DNA of 64,000 nt from Arthrobacter crystallopoietes. GTDB lineage: Bacteria; Actinomycetota; Actinomycetes; Actinomycetales; Micrococcaceae. A program made the translations under genes and the position numbers. Of this stretch, positions 1-8,493 are shown piece after piece (positions within the stretch are counted from its first letter, which is position 1; every line of letters starts with the position of its first letter). The stretch is from assembly GCF_002849715.1 (NCBI RefSeq), contig NZ_CP018863.1, positions 310,001 through 374,000 on the forward strand. Reading direction: 5' to 3'. The notes below the pieces were generated by a model. It saw only the letters and a program-made list of their open reading frames with translations, did not search any database and was not told where the DNA came from.

Positions 1-590
1 CCTTCTTCCGCTGTGAGCACGTCCGAAAACTGGTTCTTCAGCCGGTTGCGCAGACGCAGCACCCGGTTCTTGACGGCGGCCTTGGTCAGGCCGAGTTCCT
101 TGGCAATGTCGCCGTGCGGGCGGCCGCCGACGAAGTGGACCAGGAAGATCCGCTGGTCGGCTTCGGGCATGGCCGACACCGCGCGGTGGACCCGGTTGAG
201 GGTGTCCTGCGCGATGACCTTCTCTTCGGTCGAGACTTCGGCAAGCACCCGCCCGATATCCATCCGGTCGATGTCCAGCATGTGCTGGTTGCCCTTCTTG
301 CGCAGATGGTTCGCCGCCAGATATTTAGCTGTGGTGTAGAGCCATGGGAACACGGAGCCGTTGACGCACTTGACCCGCTTCGCCTTCTCCCACATGAGGA
401 AGAAGGTTTCCTGCGCAAGCTCCTCCGCGGCTCCGACGTCGCCGGTGATCCTGCCCAGGTACCGCAGCACGCCATCAGCGTGGCGCTCGTAGAGCACGCC
501 GAACGCGTCTTCGTCCCTGCGTCCGCAGCGCCGGAGCAGCGCGGACTCATCCGGCGGCCCCTCGGCCGCCGGCTCGTCATCGACTGCCAT
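1..590 (-). CDS. ECF-like sigma-70 family RNA polymerase sigma factor (3' part outside window)
   Basis: Reads from an ATG at 590 to the window edge without a stop, about 196 codons. It has a sigma region 2 at roughly residues 22-68 (DAFGVLYERHADG, then EELAQETFFLMW) and a region 4 helix-turn-helix at about 140-185 (MPEADQRIFLVHF, then GDIAKELGLTKAAVKNRVLRLR). Such proteins direct RNA polymerase to alternative promoters. The start is fixed by sequence: the codon immediately upstream in the same frame is the TAG stop of the secreted I36-type gene, so stop and start abut (TAGATG). There is little Shine-Dalgarno sequence, so translational coupling is likely. No anti-sigma factor is visible; it could lie beyond the left edge. 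The sigma assignment is firm, the regulon unknown. Confidence 0.88.
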   Translation of the reverse strand, partial: MAVDDEPAAEGPPDESALLRRCGRRDEDAFGVLYERHADGVLRYLGRITGDVGAAEELAQETFFLMWEKAKRVKCVNGSVFPWLYTTAKYLAANHLRKKGNQHMLDIDRMDIGRVLAEVSTEEKVIAQDTLNRVHRAVSAMPEADQRIFLVHFVGGRPHGDIAKELGLTKAAVKNRVLRLRNRLKNQFSDVLTAEE

Positions 591-1403
591 CTAGCCGAAG
601 AAACTGGCTGACGAAGCCTCGTCATTGAAAGCACCGATCCAGCTCGAGAACTGGTAGTCACCATAGATAGCCCCTTCGCCGTCGCGGTCTTCGTGCAGCC
701 GCACGTTGCAGCCGTTGTACCCGCGGAAGGACGTGACCCGGTCATTCCAGCCGACGTCGGCCAGATTGATGAAGGCCGAGCCGCCCGCGGAGCAGCCCCC
801 GTAGTTCAGGATCCGGTACGAGGCCCCGGAGTACCCGGCGTTCGCGTACACAATGCCAGCTGTAACCAACGACGACGACGGCGCCTCTTCGGTCACGGGC
901 GCCGGCTCAACTGTCGGCTGGGTTGCCATCGCGGGCACTGCTGTTGCCGGCGTTGCCATCGCGGGCTCCGCTGTCATTGGTGTTGCCGCGGCCGGTTCCA
1001 CGGTTCGCTGCGTGGCCATGGCGGGCTCAGCCACCTGGGTCGCCATGGCCGGCTCAATCGTCTGCGTGGTTGTGGCGGGTTTAATCGTCTGCGCGGTTGA
1101 CGCCGGTTCAGCCAACTGCTCGGTTACGGTTTGCTCGACCGTTCCGGCCAACTGGTCCACACCCAACTGCTCCAGTGCCGTGTCCAAGGCGGCCTCAGTT
1201 TCGTAGCATGCGGACGCAGAAGTAACGGCGTTGAACCAACAATGCGCGCCGGTGGACGCCTTAGTCGAGGTTGTCTCCGAGGTTCCAAAGGGCGCTGGGC
1301 TGGCGGCGGCGACCGCCGGAACGGCGCCTATTCCGATCAGTCCTGCGGTGATTACTGCCGCGAAGACGGCATGCTTGCGCTGTTTCAGTACTTTGCGGCC
1401 CAT
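591..1403 (-). CDS. Secreted peptidase inhibitor family I36-like (beta/gamma-crystallin-type) protein with EPAMATQ repeats
   Basis: 270 residues. Residues 1-34 are a clear signal peptide (basic start, hydrophobic core, VAAASP cleavage region). A Cys-containing segment follows (HCWFNAV, SACYETEAAL, about 53-80). About seven degenerate 9-10-residue repeats of the type TxEPAMATQ span residues 96-175. A C-terminal domain at about 185-268 resembles the I36/SMPI crystallin fold (YANAGYSGASYRIL, INLADVGWNDRVTSFRGYNGC, LHEDRDGEG). That fold is found in Streptomyces metalloprotease inhibitors and many secreted actinobacterial proteins. The start is ATG with GGTGGA seven bases upstream. The stop abuts the sigma-factor start in the same frame. 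The repeat region is probably a flexible linker or wall-spanning stalk (inference). Inhibitory activity is not demonstrable from sequence. Confidence 0.8.
   Translation of the reverse strand: MGRKVLKQRKHAVFAAVITAGLIGIGAVPAVAAASPAPFGTSETTSTKASTGAHCWFNAVTSASACYETEAALDTALEQLGVDQLAGTVEQTVTEQLAEPASTAQTIKPATTTQTIEPAMATQVAEPAMATQRTVEPAAATPMTAEPAMATPATAVPAMATQPTVEPAPVTEEAPSSSLVTAGIVYANAGYSGASYRILNYGGCSAGGSAFINLADVGWNDRVTSFRGYNGCNVRLHEDRDGEGAIYGDYQFSSWIGAFNDEASSASFFG
879..1118 (-). repeat. In-frame degenerate repeats coding for TxEPAMATQ-like units
   Basis: Within the I36-like gene the DNA repeats about every 27-30 bases, giving protein units such as QTIEPAMA, QVAEPAMA, RTVEPAAA, MTAEPAMA, ATAVPAMA and PTVEPAPV. 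The array is Pro/Ala/Thr rich, which predicts an extended, possibly glycosylated linker. Unit number could vary between strains by slippage (inference). Confidence 0.8.
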
Positions 1404-1741
1404 GTTTCCACCATATAAGAGCCCCTTCCCGGGCTCCTAAAGCCCTGTGGATCGGAAGGAAAGATGTGGCGGCCAACGGAGCGGTGAGCCGTTCGCTCCC
1501 ACCGCCCCGCGGCCATACCCTCGATGACCCTCTCTCCATGCAATGCATCCTGACGGGCCGAAGCCGTTCGTTCCTCAGCCGGAGTCAGGTCCCTTGCGGG
1601 CCATCTACTTAGTAAATGTGCCGGGGATGCAAAAGGTCTCGCCTGGAATGAAAGTTTTTTCATCCCGGGCGAGACCGGCGGAAGGTGACGCTCAAAGGTT
1701 AAGCCAAGAGCCGCCGTCGTCCGCTTGAAAATGAGGGCCGA
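1404..1741. other. Intergenic region between map and the I36-like gene
   Basis: 338 bases without a convincing gene. It holds the long hairpin at 1635-1676 (listed separately) that should end the secY-adk-map transcript. The remaining part should contain the promoter of the I36-sigma pair, but I saw no good -35/-10 match. infA, rpmJ, rpsM, rpsK, rpoA and rplQ, which commonly follow map in related genomes, are not here. Confidence 0.6.
1635..1676 (-). terminator. Intrinsic terminator-like hairpin downstream of map
   Basis: A 19-base-pair stem (GGTCTCGCC at one end, GGCGAGACC at the other) with one A-C mismatch, one G-T wobble and a 4-base loop. On the minus strand the stem is followed by TTTT (1634-1631). 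It lies 65 bases past the map stop, as expected for the end of the secY-adk-map transcript. Confidence 0.75.
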
Positions 1742-2569
1742 TCAGTCCAGCGGAACCGGCGTGACGCCCAGCGGCGCCAGCTTGGCTACGCCGCCGTCTT
1801 CGGCAGTGAGGACCCAGATGCCCTTGTCGTGCACGGCGACCGTGTGTTCCCACTGGCACGAGCGCGAGCCGTCGGTGGTCACGACGGTCCAGTCATCGTC
1901 CAGGGTTTTGGTCTCGATGTCGCCGCGGACCAGCATCGGTTCGATGGCCAGGCACAGGCCCGAACGGATCTTCGGGCCGCGGTGGCTGGTGCGGTAGTTC
2001 AGCACGTCCGGCGCCTGGTGCATGGCAGTACCGATACCGTGGCCCACGTAGTCCTCGAGGATGCCCAGCGGCTTGCCCTCAACGCTGCTGACGTAGTCAT
2101 CGATGGCGTTGCCGATGTCGCCGACGCGCGAGCCGTTCGCCAGCGCAGCGATCCCCCGCCACATGGCTTCCTCGGTCACGTCGGAGAGCCGCTGGTCTTC
2201 GGGATCGGCCGTACCCACAATGACTCCCCGCGCGGAGTCGCCGTGCCAGCCGTCGATGCTGCAGCCGCCGTCGATGGAGAGGATGTCCCCGTCCTGGAGC
2301 ACCTTCGTGCCGGGGATGCCATGCACCACTTCCTCGTTCACGGAAACGCAGACGGTGGCAGGGAAGCCGTGGTAGCCCTTGAAGTTACTCTTCGCGCCCG
2401 CCTCGTTGAGCACGGCTTCGAAGGCAGCGTCCACGTCGCTGGTGGTGGCACCAACGACGGCGGCGGCCACGGCAGCGTCGAGGGCGCGGCTGACCACCAG
2501 ACCCGCTTTGCGCATTTTGCGGATCTGGTCCTTGGTCTTGTACTCGATGCTGGGCTGGCCGAATGCCAT
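1742..2569 (-). CDS. map: Methionine aminopeptidase, type I
   Basis: 275 residues. It removes the initiator methionine from nascent proteins in the cytosol. All type I metal and substrate residues are recognisable in order: the His in GYHGFPATVC, the two Asp in IDGGCSIDGWHGDSARG, the His in GHGIGTAMHQAP, the Glu in AIEPMLV and the last Glu in CQWEHTVAV. I chose the ATG at 2569 (MAFGQPSIEYKT) because AGAAGGAAAA precedes it by about seven bases; the longer frame to 2716 has no family similarity. It is the last gene of secY-adk-map, 100 bases after adk. Confidence 0.96.
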   Translation of the reverse strand: MAFGQPSIEYKTKDQIRKMRKAGLVVSRALDAAVAAAVVGATTSDVDAAFEAVLNEAGAKSNFKGYHGFPATVCVSVNEEVVHGIPGTKVLQDGDILSIDGGCSIDGWHGDSARGVIVGTADPEDQRLSDVTEEAMWRGIAALANGSRVGDIGNAIDDYVSSVEGKPLGILEDYVGHGIGTAMHQAPDVLNYRTSHRGPKIRSGLCLAIEPMLVRGDIETKTLDDDWTVVTTDGSRSCQWEHTVAVHDKGIWVLTAEDGGVAKLAPLGVTPVPLD

Positions 2570-2603
2570 GGTTTCTGTTTTCCTTCTGTTCTGTGATATG
2601 CCG

Positions 2604-2640
2604 CAGGCCCCGTCCAACGATTTCGATGGATCAGGGCCTG
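2604..2640 (-). other. Hairpin in the adk-map spacer
   Basis: CAGGCCC at 2604-2610 pairs with GGGCCTG at 2634-2640, and an inner imperfect repeat (TCCAACGA / TCGATGGA) extends it. There is no U-run, so it may be a processing or mRNA-stability element rather than a terminator. Confidence 0.45.
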
Positions 2641-2669
2641 GGCTTAGGTTGGAGCGGCAGCTCCGTTGG

Positions 2670-3245
2670 CTAAGCGGTGACGCTCTTGAGCGCTTCCATA
2701 ATGCGGTTGGTGACATCGTCGATGGCGCCCAGTCCGTCCACCTTGGTCACGATGCCGCGTTCCTCGTAGCGGGAGACGACTGCCTCGGTCTGCTCGTGGT
2801 ACAGGTCCAGGCGGTGCCGGATGACGGTTTCGTTGTCATCGGCGCGGCCTTCCTGCTGCGCGCGGCCCAGCAGGCGCTTGACCAGTTCCTCGTCGTCGGC
2901 GGTCAGCTGCAGGACAACGTCCAGCTGATCCTCGCTCTCGGCCAGGATGCTGTCCAGCTCATCCACCTGCGCCGTGGTGCGAGGGTAGCCATCGAGGAGG
3001 AAACCCGGTTCGACGTCGTCCTTGGAAAGGCGGTCGCGCACCATGTTGTTGGTGACGCTGTCCGGAACGAAGTCGCCGTTGTCGATGTACTTCTTCGCCT
3101 CGAGGCCCAGCGGGGTCTCTTCCTTGACGTTGGCGCGGAAGATATCACCGGTGGATATGGCGACGATGCCCAGCCGCTCGGAGATACGTGATGCCTGGGT
3201 TCCTTTGCCGGATCCGGGCGGGCCGATAATGAGCATCTTTGTCAT
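2670..3245 (-). CDS. adk: Adenylate kinase (short-LID form)
   Basis: 191 residues. It interconverts ATP + AMP and 2 ADP in the cytosol. The P-loop is GPPGSGKGT at residues 8-16; FLLDGYPRTTAQ is the adenylate kinase signature. The LID region is short with no zinc-binding Cys tetrad, as is usual in actinobacteria. The ATG at 3245 overlaps the secY stop by four bases (ATGA), so translation is probably coupled to secY. Confidence 0.97.
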   Translation of the reverse strand: MTKMLIIGPPGSGKGTQASRISERLGIVAISTGDIFRANVKEETPLGLEAKKYIDNGDFVPDSVTNNMVRDRLSKDDVEPGFLLDGYPRTTAQVDELDSILAESEDQLDVVLQLTADDEELVKRLLGRAQQEGRADDNETVIRHRLDLYHEQTEAVVSRYEERGIVTKVDGLGAIDDVTNRIMEALKSVTA

Positions 3246-4555
3246 CGCAGTAGTCCTTCATAGTGAAGTTGCTGTAGCTGGGCATTTATCTGTTTCACGG
3301 TTTCCAGACCAACACCAACCATGATGAGGATCGAGACGCCGCCAAACGGGAAGTTCTGGTTCGCGTTGATCAGCACCAGGGCGATCAGCGGAATCAGAGA
3401 AATCACGCCGAGGTAAAGCGCGCCCGGAAGGGTGATCCGGGACAGCACGTAGGAGAGGTATTCCTCGGTGGGGCGGCCGGCCCGGATCCCCGGGATGAAA
3501 CCGCCGTACTTCTTCATGTTGTCCGCCACCTCTTCGGGATTGAAGGTGATGGCCACATAGAAGTAGGTGAAGAAAACGATCAGGCCGAAGTACACGGCCA
3601 TGTAGACCGGGTGGTCGCCGCTGACCAGGAAGGTGTTGATCCAGTTGACCCATTCCGGCGGCGGAGTGGTGCCGTCCGTCGGGGTGTTGAACTGGGCTAC
3701 CAGGGAGGGCAGGTAGAGCATCGACGAGGCGAAGATGACTGGGATAACACCGGCCATGTTCACCTTGATCGGGATGTAGGTGCTAGTGCCGCCGAGTGTG
3801 CGGCGGCCGATCATACGCTTGGCATACTGGACCGGGATGCGGCGCTGCGACTGCTCCACGAAGATGACAGCGGCCACGGTGAACAGGCCGATGATGATCA
3901 CACCGATGAAGATGTTGACGCCCTGTGCGCGCAGGATTTCACCCAGCGAGCTCGGGAAGCCGGCGGCGATAGAAACGAAGATCAGCAGCGACATGCCGTT
4001 GCCGACGCCCTTTTCGGTGACCAGTTCGCCCATCCACATGATCAGGCCGGTACCGGCCGTCAGGGTCAGGATGAGCAGCACGATCACTATCAAGCTGTCG
4101 TCCGGGATGATCGGCACCGGGCAGTCGCCCAGCAGTGCGCCGGAGCGGGCCAGCGAGACGAGCGTGGTGCCGTTGAGCAGGCCGAGGGCAATGGTCAGAT
4201 AGCGGGTGTACTGGGTCAGCTTGGACTGGCCCTGCGCGCCTTCCTGATGCAGCTCCTGGAAGCGGGGAATAACCACCCGCAGCAACTGCACGATGATGCT
4301 CGCCGTAATGTACGGCATGATGCCCAAGGCAAAGATGGACACCTGCAGCAGGGCGCCACCGCTGAAGAGGTTGACGAACTGGTACAGCCCGCCGCTGGTG
4401 TTGCCGAGCGCCAAGCATTGCTGCACGTTTCCGTAATCAACACCGGGGGCAGGGATGAAGGCACCCAGGCGGTAGATGGTGATGATGCCGAGGGTGAACA
4501 ACAACTTGCGCCGCAGGTCCGGCGTCCGGAAAACCCGGCCAATTGCGCTGAGCAA
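3242..4555 (-). CDS. secY: Preprotein translocase channel subunit SecY
   Basis: 437 residues with ten predicted membrane segments. It forms the Sec channel with SecE (encoded at about 56 kb). The N-terminus (FRTPDLRRKLLFTLGIITIYRLG) and the loop with YVAITFNPEEVADNMKKYGGFIPGIR are hallmark SecY regions. The start is a TTG at 4555: AGGAGG precedes it with good spacing and no ATG fits. Its stop overlaps the adk start. A 198-base gap with a hairpin separates it from rplO, so it may have its own promoter. Confidence 0.97.
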   Translation of the reverse strand: MLSAIGRVFRTPDLRRKLLFTLGIITIYRLGAFIPAPGVDYGNVQQCLALGNTSGGLYQFVNLFSGGALLQVSIFALGIMPYITASIIVQLLRVVIPRFQELHQEGAQGQSKLTQYTRYLTIALGLLNGTTLVSLARSGALLGDCPVPIIPDDSLIVIVLLILTLTAGTGLIMWMGELVTEKGVGNGMSLLIFVSIAAGFPSSLGEILRAQGVNIFIGVIIIGLFTVAAVIFVEQSQRRIPVQYAKRMIGRRTLGGTSTYIPIKVNMAGVIPVIFASSMLYLPSLVAQFNTPTDGTTPPPEWVNWINTFLVSGDHPVYMAVYFGLIVFFTYFYVAITFNPEEVADNMKKYGGFIPGIRAGRPTEEYLSYVLSRITLPGALYLGVISLIPLIALVLINANQNFPFGGVSILIMVGVGLETVKQINAQLQQLHYEGLLR

Positions 4556-4674
4556 GCGTCCTCCTGAAAAGTCTTTGATGCCGCCGAGCGGCGATGCACA
4601 AGAACCGAGTCTATCTGCTCGGCCGCGTCCGGAATAACTCGCGGACTAAAAAGTAAACTGCCTTTAACCCAATG

Positions 4675-4714
4675 AAACTCTTGGTGGCCGGAATACACCG
4701 ACCACCAAGAGTTT
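4675..4714 (-). terminator. Hairpin between rplO and secY (terminator or attenuator)
   Basis: 17-base inverted repeat (AAACTCTTGGTGG at one end, CCACCAAGAGTTT at the other) with a 6-base loop. The single mismatch on the plus strand becomes a G-U pair in minus-strand RNA. It begins 40 bases after the rplO stop. The stem itself ends in UUU but no long U-run follows, so it may be a leaky terminator that lowers secY expression relative to the ribosomal genes. Confidence 0.6.
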
Positions 4715-4753
4715 AGTCATTGGTTGTGAGAGATCACTACCGAAGCCGTTTGG

Positions 4754-5209
4754 CTACAGCTCCGTGACGGAACCGCCGGCGGCGGCAATCTTCTCAGCAG
4801 CACTGGCGGAGAAGGCGTGAGCCTTCACATCAACCTTGACGGTGATGTCGCCGGTGCCCAGAACCTTGACGAGCTGGTTCTTGCGAACCGCGCCCTTTTC
4901 GACCAGGTTATCCACGGTGACCTCGCCACCCTCGGGGAACAGCTCGTTGAGCTTGTCCAGGTTCACAACCTGGAATTCCACCTTGTTCGGGTTCTTGAAG
5001 CCACGCAGCTTCGGCAGGCGCATGTGCAGGGGCAGCTGGCCGCCCGCAAATCCTGCCTTGACCTGGTAGCGCGCCTTAGTACCCTTGGTACCACGGCCTG
5101 CAGTCTTACCCTTGGAGCCTTCACCACGACCAACACGGGTCTTGGCGGTCTTGGCACCGGGGGCAGGACGCAGGTGGTGGACCTTCAGAGTGTTGTTCTC
5201 TTCTGCCAT
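4754..5209 (-). CDS. rplO: 50S ribosomal protein L15
   Basis: 151 residues, usual length. It binds 23S rRNA late in 50S assembly. The N-terminus [36 protein letters not shown] (seen in parts) is the conserved basic, glycine-rich L15 tail; the C-terminal half carries [12 protein letters not shown] and [19 protein letters not shown] start two bases after the rpmD stop. Last ribosomal gene of the spc cluster before the hairpin and secY. Confidence 0.97.
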   Translation of the reverse strand: MAEENNTLKVHHLRPAPGAKTAKTRVGRGEGSKGKTAGRGTKGTKARYQVKAGFAGGQLPLHMRLPKLRGFKNPNKVEFQVVNLDKLNELFPEGGEVTVDNLVEKGAVRKNQLVKVLGTGDITVKVDVKAHAFSASAAEKIAAAGGSVTEL

Positions 5210-5211
5210 CT

Positions 5212-5430
5212 CTACTTCGCCTCCTCAACCTTTACCAGGTGAGAAACAGTGTTGAGCATGCCCACGGTCACGGCATCGGCGTTACGGACAACAGTCTGTC
5301 CGATACGCTTCAGGCCCAATGAACGCAGCGTGTCGCGCTGATTCTGCTTGCCGCCAATGACGGACTTAATCTGGGTGATTTCCAACTGTGCATCAGACGC
5401 AACCAAGTTGTTACGAGTCGTCTGGATCAT
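5212..5430 (-). CDS. rpmD: 50S ribosomal protein L30
   Basis: 72 residues: [10 protein letters not shown] start, then [30 protein letters not shown] (seen in parts), the conserved L30 core. The ATG at 5430 shares its first base with the rpsE stop (TAATG), which fixes the start and suggests coupling. A longer reading frame to 5625 has no similarity and would run through rpsE. Confidence 0.95.
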   Translation of the reverse strand: MIQTTRNNLVASDAQLEITQIKSVIGGKQNQRDTLRSLGLKRIGQTVVRNADAVTVGMLNTVSHLVKVEEAK

Positions 5431-6146
5431 TACGCACCTGCCTTCTGCTGCTGCATTGCGCGGAGCAGGATCGGAGGAACAACCTCGTCCAGCGGCAGGC
5501 CACGACGGGCTGCTACTGCCTGAGGCTCTTCGAGACGGCGCAGTGCGTCCACCGTGGCATGCACAATGTTGATCGCGTTGGCCGAACCGAGCGACTTCGA
5601 GAGCACATCGTGGACACCGGCGCACTCGAGTACGGCGCGGACCGGCCCACCGGCGATAACACCGGTACCGGCAGCGGCCGGACGGAGCATGACGACGCCT
5701 GCAGCGGCCTCACCCTGGACACGGTGAGGCACCGTGCCGCCGATGATCGGGACGCGGAAGAAGGACTTCTTGGCTTCTTCAACACCCTTGGCGATAGCTG
5801 CGGGAACTTCCTTCGCCTTGCCGTAACCAACGCCGACCAGGCCGTTGCCGTCGCCGACAACTACCAGAGCGGTGAAGCTGAAGCGACGACCACCCTTGAC
5901 GACCTTGGAAACACGGTTGATGGTGACGACGCGCTCGAGGTACTTGTCCTTCTCGGCGTCGCGTGCGTTGTCGCGGCCACCACGGCCACCACGCTCGCCA
6001 CGGCCACCGCGGTCGCCACGCTCTCCACGACGCCCGCCGCGGCGGTCATCCTGGGAAGAAGCAGCTTTATCGGCGGTACCCGCGGTAGCGGTGGTCTCAG
6101 TTGCTTCAGTCACCTGAGTATCCTTTTCGTTATTCTCTGCGGTCAC
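5430..6146 (-). CDS. rpsE: 30S ribosomal protein S5 with Arg/Gly-rich N-terminal extension
   Basis: 238 residues; S5 is commonly near 165-200. The S5 core starts near residue 68 ([32 protein letters not shown] in parts) and ends in [11 protein letters not shown]5 affects decoding fidelity and helicase activity at mRNA entry. Residues 1-60 are an acidic/Thr-rich leader and then an RGG/RGE/RGD-rich tract at about 35-58. The start is GTG at 6146 and overlaps the rplR stop by four bases (GTGA). The extension is probably disordered and RNA-binding (inference). Confidence 0.96.
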   Translation of the reverse strand: MTAENNEKDTQVTEATETTATAGTADKAASSQDDRRGGRRGERGDRGGRGERGGRGGRDNARDAEKDKYLERVVTINRVSKVVKGGRRFSFTALVVVGDGNGLVGVGYGKAKEVPAAIAKGVEEAKKSFFRVPIIGGTVPHRVQGEAAAGVVMLRPAAAGTGVIAGGPVRAVLECAGVHDVLSKSLGSANAINIVHATVDALRRLEEPQAVAARRGLPLDEVVPPILLRAMQQQKAGA

Positions 6147-6514
6147 AGTGCCAGCCCACCTTCACGTGCGCCTTCGGCAACAGCTGCGACACGGCCGTGG
6201 TACTTGTTACCACCACGGTCGAAGACAACGGCCTCGATGCCGGCAGCCTTGGCGCGCTCGGCTACGAGCTCGCCAACGCGCTTGGACTTAGCGGTCTTGT
6301 CACCTTCGAATCCGCGCAGATCGGCTTCCATGGTGGAAGCCGAAGCCACGGTGATGCCCTTGCTGTCATCGACAACCTGGACGAATACGTGGCGTGCGGA
6401 GCGGTTGACTACCAGACGCGGACGGACCGCGCTGCCGGTGATGCGCTTACGGACGCGCAGGTGGCGGCGGCCGCGTGCAGCGGACTTGCTCTTACCCTTA
6501 ATTCCGAGAGCCAT
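6143..6514 (-). CDS. rplR: 50S ribosomal protein L18
   Basis: 123 residues. It binds 5S rRNA together with L5. [18 protein letters not shown] and [14 protein letters not shown] are the family motifs. ATG start two bases after rplF; stop overlaps the rpsE start. Confidence 0.97.
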   Translation of the reverse strand: MALGIKGKSKSAARGRRHLRVRKRITGSAVRPRLVVNRSARHVFVQVVDDSKGITVASASTMEADLRGFEGDKTAKSKRVGELVAERAKAAGIEAVVFDRGGNKYHGRVAAVAEGAREGGLAL

Positions 6515-6516
6515 GG

Positions 6517-7053
6517 TTACTTACCAGCCTTTCCGACCTTGCGGCGGATCTGCTCGCCTACGTAACGGATGCCCTTGCCCTTGTAGGGGTCCGGCTTCCG
6601 CAGCTTGCGGATGTTGGCAGCAACCTCGCCGACCTGCTGCTTGTTGATTCCCGATACAGAGAGTTTGGTCGGACCCTCTACTGCAAAGGTGATGCCGTCG
6701 GGGGCCTTGATGGCAACCGGGTGGCTGTAGCCCAGGGCGAACTCGAGGTCCGAGCCCTTGGCCTGAACGCGGTAACCGGTTCCAACGATCTCGAGGTTCT
6801 TCTTGTAGCCTTCGGTCACACCGATGATCATGTTGTTGATCAGGGTGCGGGTCAGGCCGTGGAGGGACCGGGATTCGCGCTCGTCGTTCGGGCGGGACAC
6901 GGTCAGCGTGCTCTCGTCCAGGGCCACCTGAATCGGGGAAGCAACCGCGTGGGTCAGTTCTCCCTTGGTGCCCTTGACGGAGACAACGTTGCCGTCGACC
7001 TTAACCTCTACGCCGGCGGGAACGGTGATGGGGAGACGTCCAATACGTGACAT
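6517..7053 (-). CDS. rplF: 50S ribosomal protein L6
   Basis: 178 residues, standard length. [17 protein letters not shown] is the typical N-terminus and [14 protein letters not shown] the C-terminal signature. It sits near the factor-binding site of the 50S subunit. ATG start, 18 bases after rpsH. Confidence 0.98.
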   Translation of the reverse strand: MSRIGRLPITVPAGVEVKVDGNVVSVKGTKGELTHAVASPIQVALDESTLTVSRPNDERESRSLHGLTRTLINNMIIGVTEGYKKNLEIVGTGYRVQAKGSDLEFALGYSHPVAIKAPDGITFAVEGPTKLSVSGINKQQVGEVAANIRKLRKPDPYKGKGIRYVGEQIRRKVGKAGK

Positions 7054-7071
7054 TTTATCTCTTCCTTTCCG

Positions 7072-7470
7072 TTACCAGACGTAAGCGAGGACTTCGCCGC
7101 CCACGCCCTTCTTGCCGGCCTGACGATCAGTCATCAGCCCGGAAGAGGTGGACAGGATTGCGATACCCAGGCCACCCAGCACGTGCGGCAGGTTGGTGGA
7201 CTTCGCGTAAACACGGAGACCGGGCTTGGAAATGCGGCGGATACCGGCGATAGAACGCTCGCGGCTCGGGCCGAACTTCAGTTCGATGGTCAGCTTCTTG
7301 CCAACCTCAGCTTCCTCTTCCTTCCAGCCGGCGATGTAGCCTTGCTCCTTCAGGATGTCGGCAACGCGTGCCTTGAGTTTGCTGTACGGCATGGACACGG
7401 ATTCGTGGTAAGCCGAGTTTGCATTGCGCAGACGAGTCAGCATGTCTGCGACAGGATCTGTCATAGTCAT
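7072..7470 (-). CDS. rpsH: 30S ribosomal protein S8
   Basis: 132 residues from the ATG at 7470 ([13 protein letters not shown]), the conserved S8 start. C-terminal [22 protein letters not shown] is the S8 signature region. A longer frame to 7521 adds non-conserved residues that overlap the GAGGAAGGG ribosome-binding site. The 82-base gap upstream, where rpsN normally sits between rplE and rpsH, contains no S14 gene. Confidence 0.97.
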   Translation of the reverse strand: MTMTDPVADMLTRLRNANSAYHESVSMPYSKLKARVADILKEQGYIAGWKEEEAEVGKKLTIELKFGPSRERSIAGIRRISKPGLRVYAKSTNLPHVLGGLGIAILSTSSGLMTDRQAGKKGVGGEVLAYVW

Positions 7471-7552
7471 TGTGGGCTCTTGCCCTTCCTCGTAACGGTT
7501 TCCTTGTTCCGGCAGGCTCAACCAGCGGAACGGGACCTTTTACGTAGTTGAA

Positions 7553-8122
7553 TTAATCTTCGGTCTTGAACGGGAAGCCAAGCGCCTTGAGCAGCGCACG
7601 ACCCTCGTCGTCGGTCTTTGCGGTAGTCACTACAGTGATATCCATACCGCGGACGCGATCGATCTTGTCCTGATCGATCTCGTGGAACATCGCCTGTTCG
7701 GTCAGACCGAAGGTGTAGTTACCATTGCCATCGAACTGCTTGCCGTTGAGGCCGCGGAAGTCGCGGATACGGGGCAGAGCCAGGCTGACCAGACGGTCAA
7801 CGAATTCCCACATGCGGTCGCCACGCAGTGTTGCGTGCGCGCCGATCGGCATGCCTTCGCGCAGCTTGAACTGTGCGATGGACTTGCGGGCCTTGGTGAC
7901 CTGGGGCTTCTGACCGGTGATCTGGGTCAGATCGCGTACAGCACCGTCGATGAGCTTGGAGTCCTTGGCGGCATCTCCAACACCCATGTTCACAACAACC
8001 TTGACAAGGCGGGGAACCTGGTTGACGTTGACGTAATTGAACTCGTCGCGCAGAGTCTGCTTGATCTCTTCTGCGTAACGGGTCTTCAGACGGGGGACGA
8101 TCTTGGTGACGGTCTCAGTCAT
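7553..8122 (-). CDS. rplE: 50S ribosomal protein L5
   Basis: 189 residues. It binds 5S rRNA and contacts the P-site tRNA. Motifs [33 protein letters not shown] and the C-terminal [20 protein letters not shown] are typical. The ATG at 8122 shares a base with the rplX stop (TAATG). The next gene is rpsH rather than rpsN. Confidence 0.97.
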   Translation of the reverse strand: MTETVTKIVPRLKTRYAEEIKQTLRDEFNYVNVNQVPRLVKVVVNMGVGDAAKDSKLIDGAVRDLTQITGQKPQVTKARKSIAQFKLREGMPIGAHATLRGDRMWEFVDRLVSLALPRIRDFRGLNGKQFDGNGNYTFGLTEQAMFHEIDQDKIDRVRGMDITVVTTAKTDDEGRALLKALGFPFKTED

Positions 8123-8490
8123 TAGAGATCCTTCCCGGAGCTCTTGGCAACGCGGATACGCACAGTGCGCTCACGGCCATCACGCTCGACGGTCTCGGTG
8201 CGGTAGCCAACACGGGTCGGCTTTTTGGTCTCGGGGTCAACAACGGCAACGTTGGAGATGTGCAGCGGGGCCTCTACGGTCTCGATGCCACCGGTCTTCG
8301 TGCCGCGCTGCGACTGACCGACCTTGGTGTGCTTGGTGACGGTGTTGACGCCTTCAACCAATACGCGGTTGGTCTCCGGGAAAACCTTGAGGACCTTGCC
8401 CTGCTTGCCGCGGTCGCCGCCGCGTTCCTGCTTGGCACCGGTGATGACCTGAACCAGGTCACCCTTCTTGATCTTGAACTTTGCAGCCAT
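8122..8490 (-). CDS. rplX: 50S ribosomal protein L24
   Basis: 122 residues. The KOW-type N-terminus ([17 protein letters not shown], then [25 protein letters not shown]) is characteristic. It nucleates 50S assembly. ATG start three bases after rplN. Confidence 0.97.
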   Translation of the reverse strand: MAAKFKIKKGDLVQVITGAKQERGGDRGKQGKVLKVFPETNRVLVEGVNTVTKHTKVGQSQRGTKTGGIETVEAPLHISNVAVVDPETKKPTRVGYRTETVERDGRERTVRIRVAKSSGKDL

Positions 8491-8493
8491 GAA

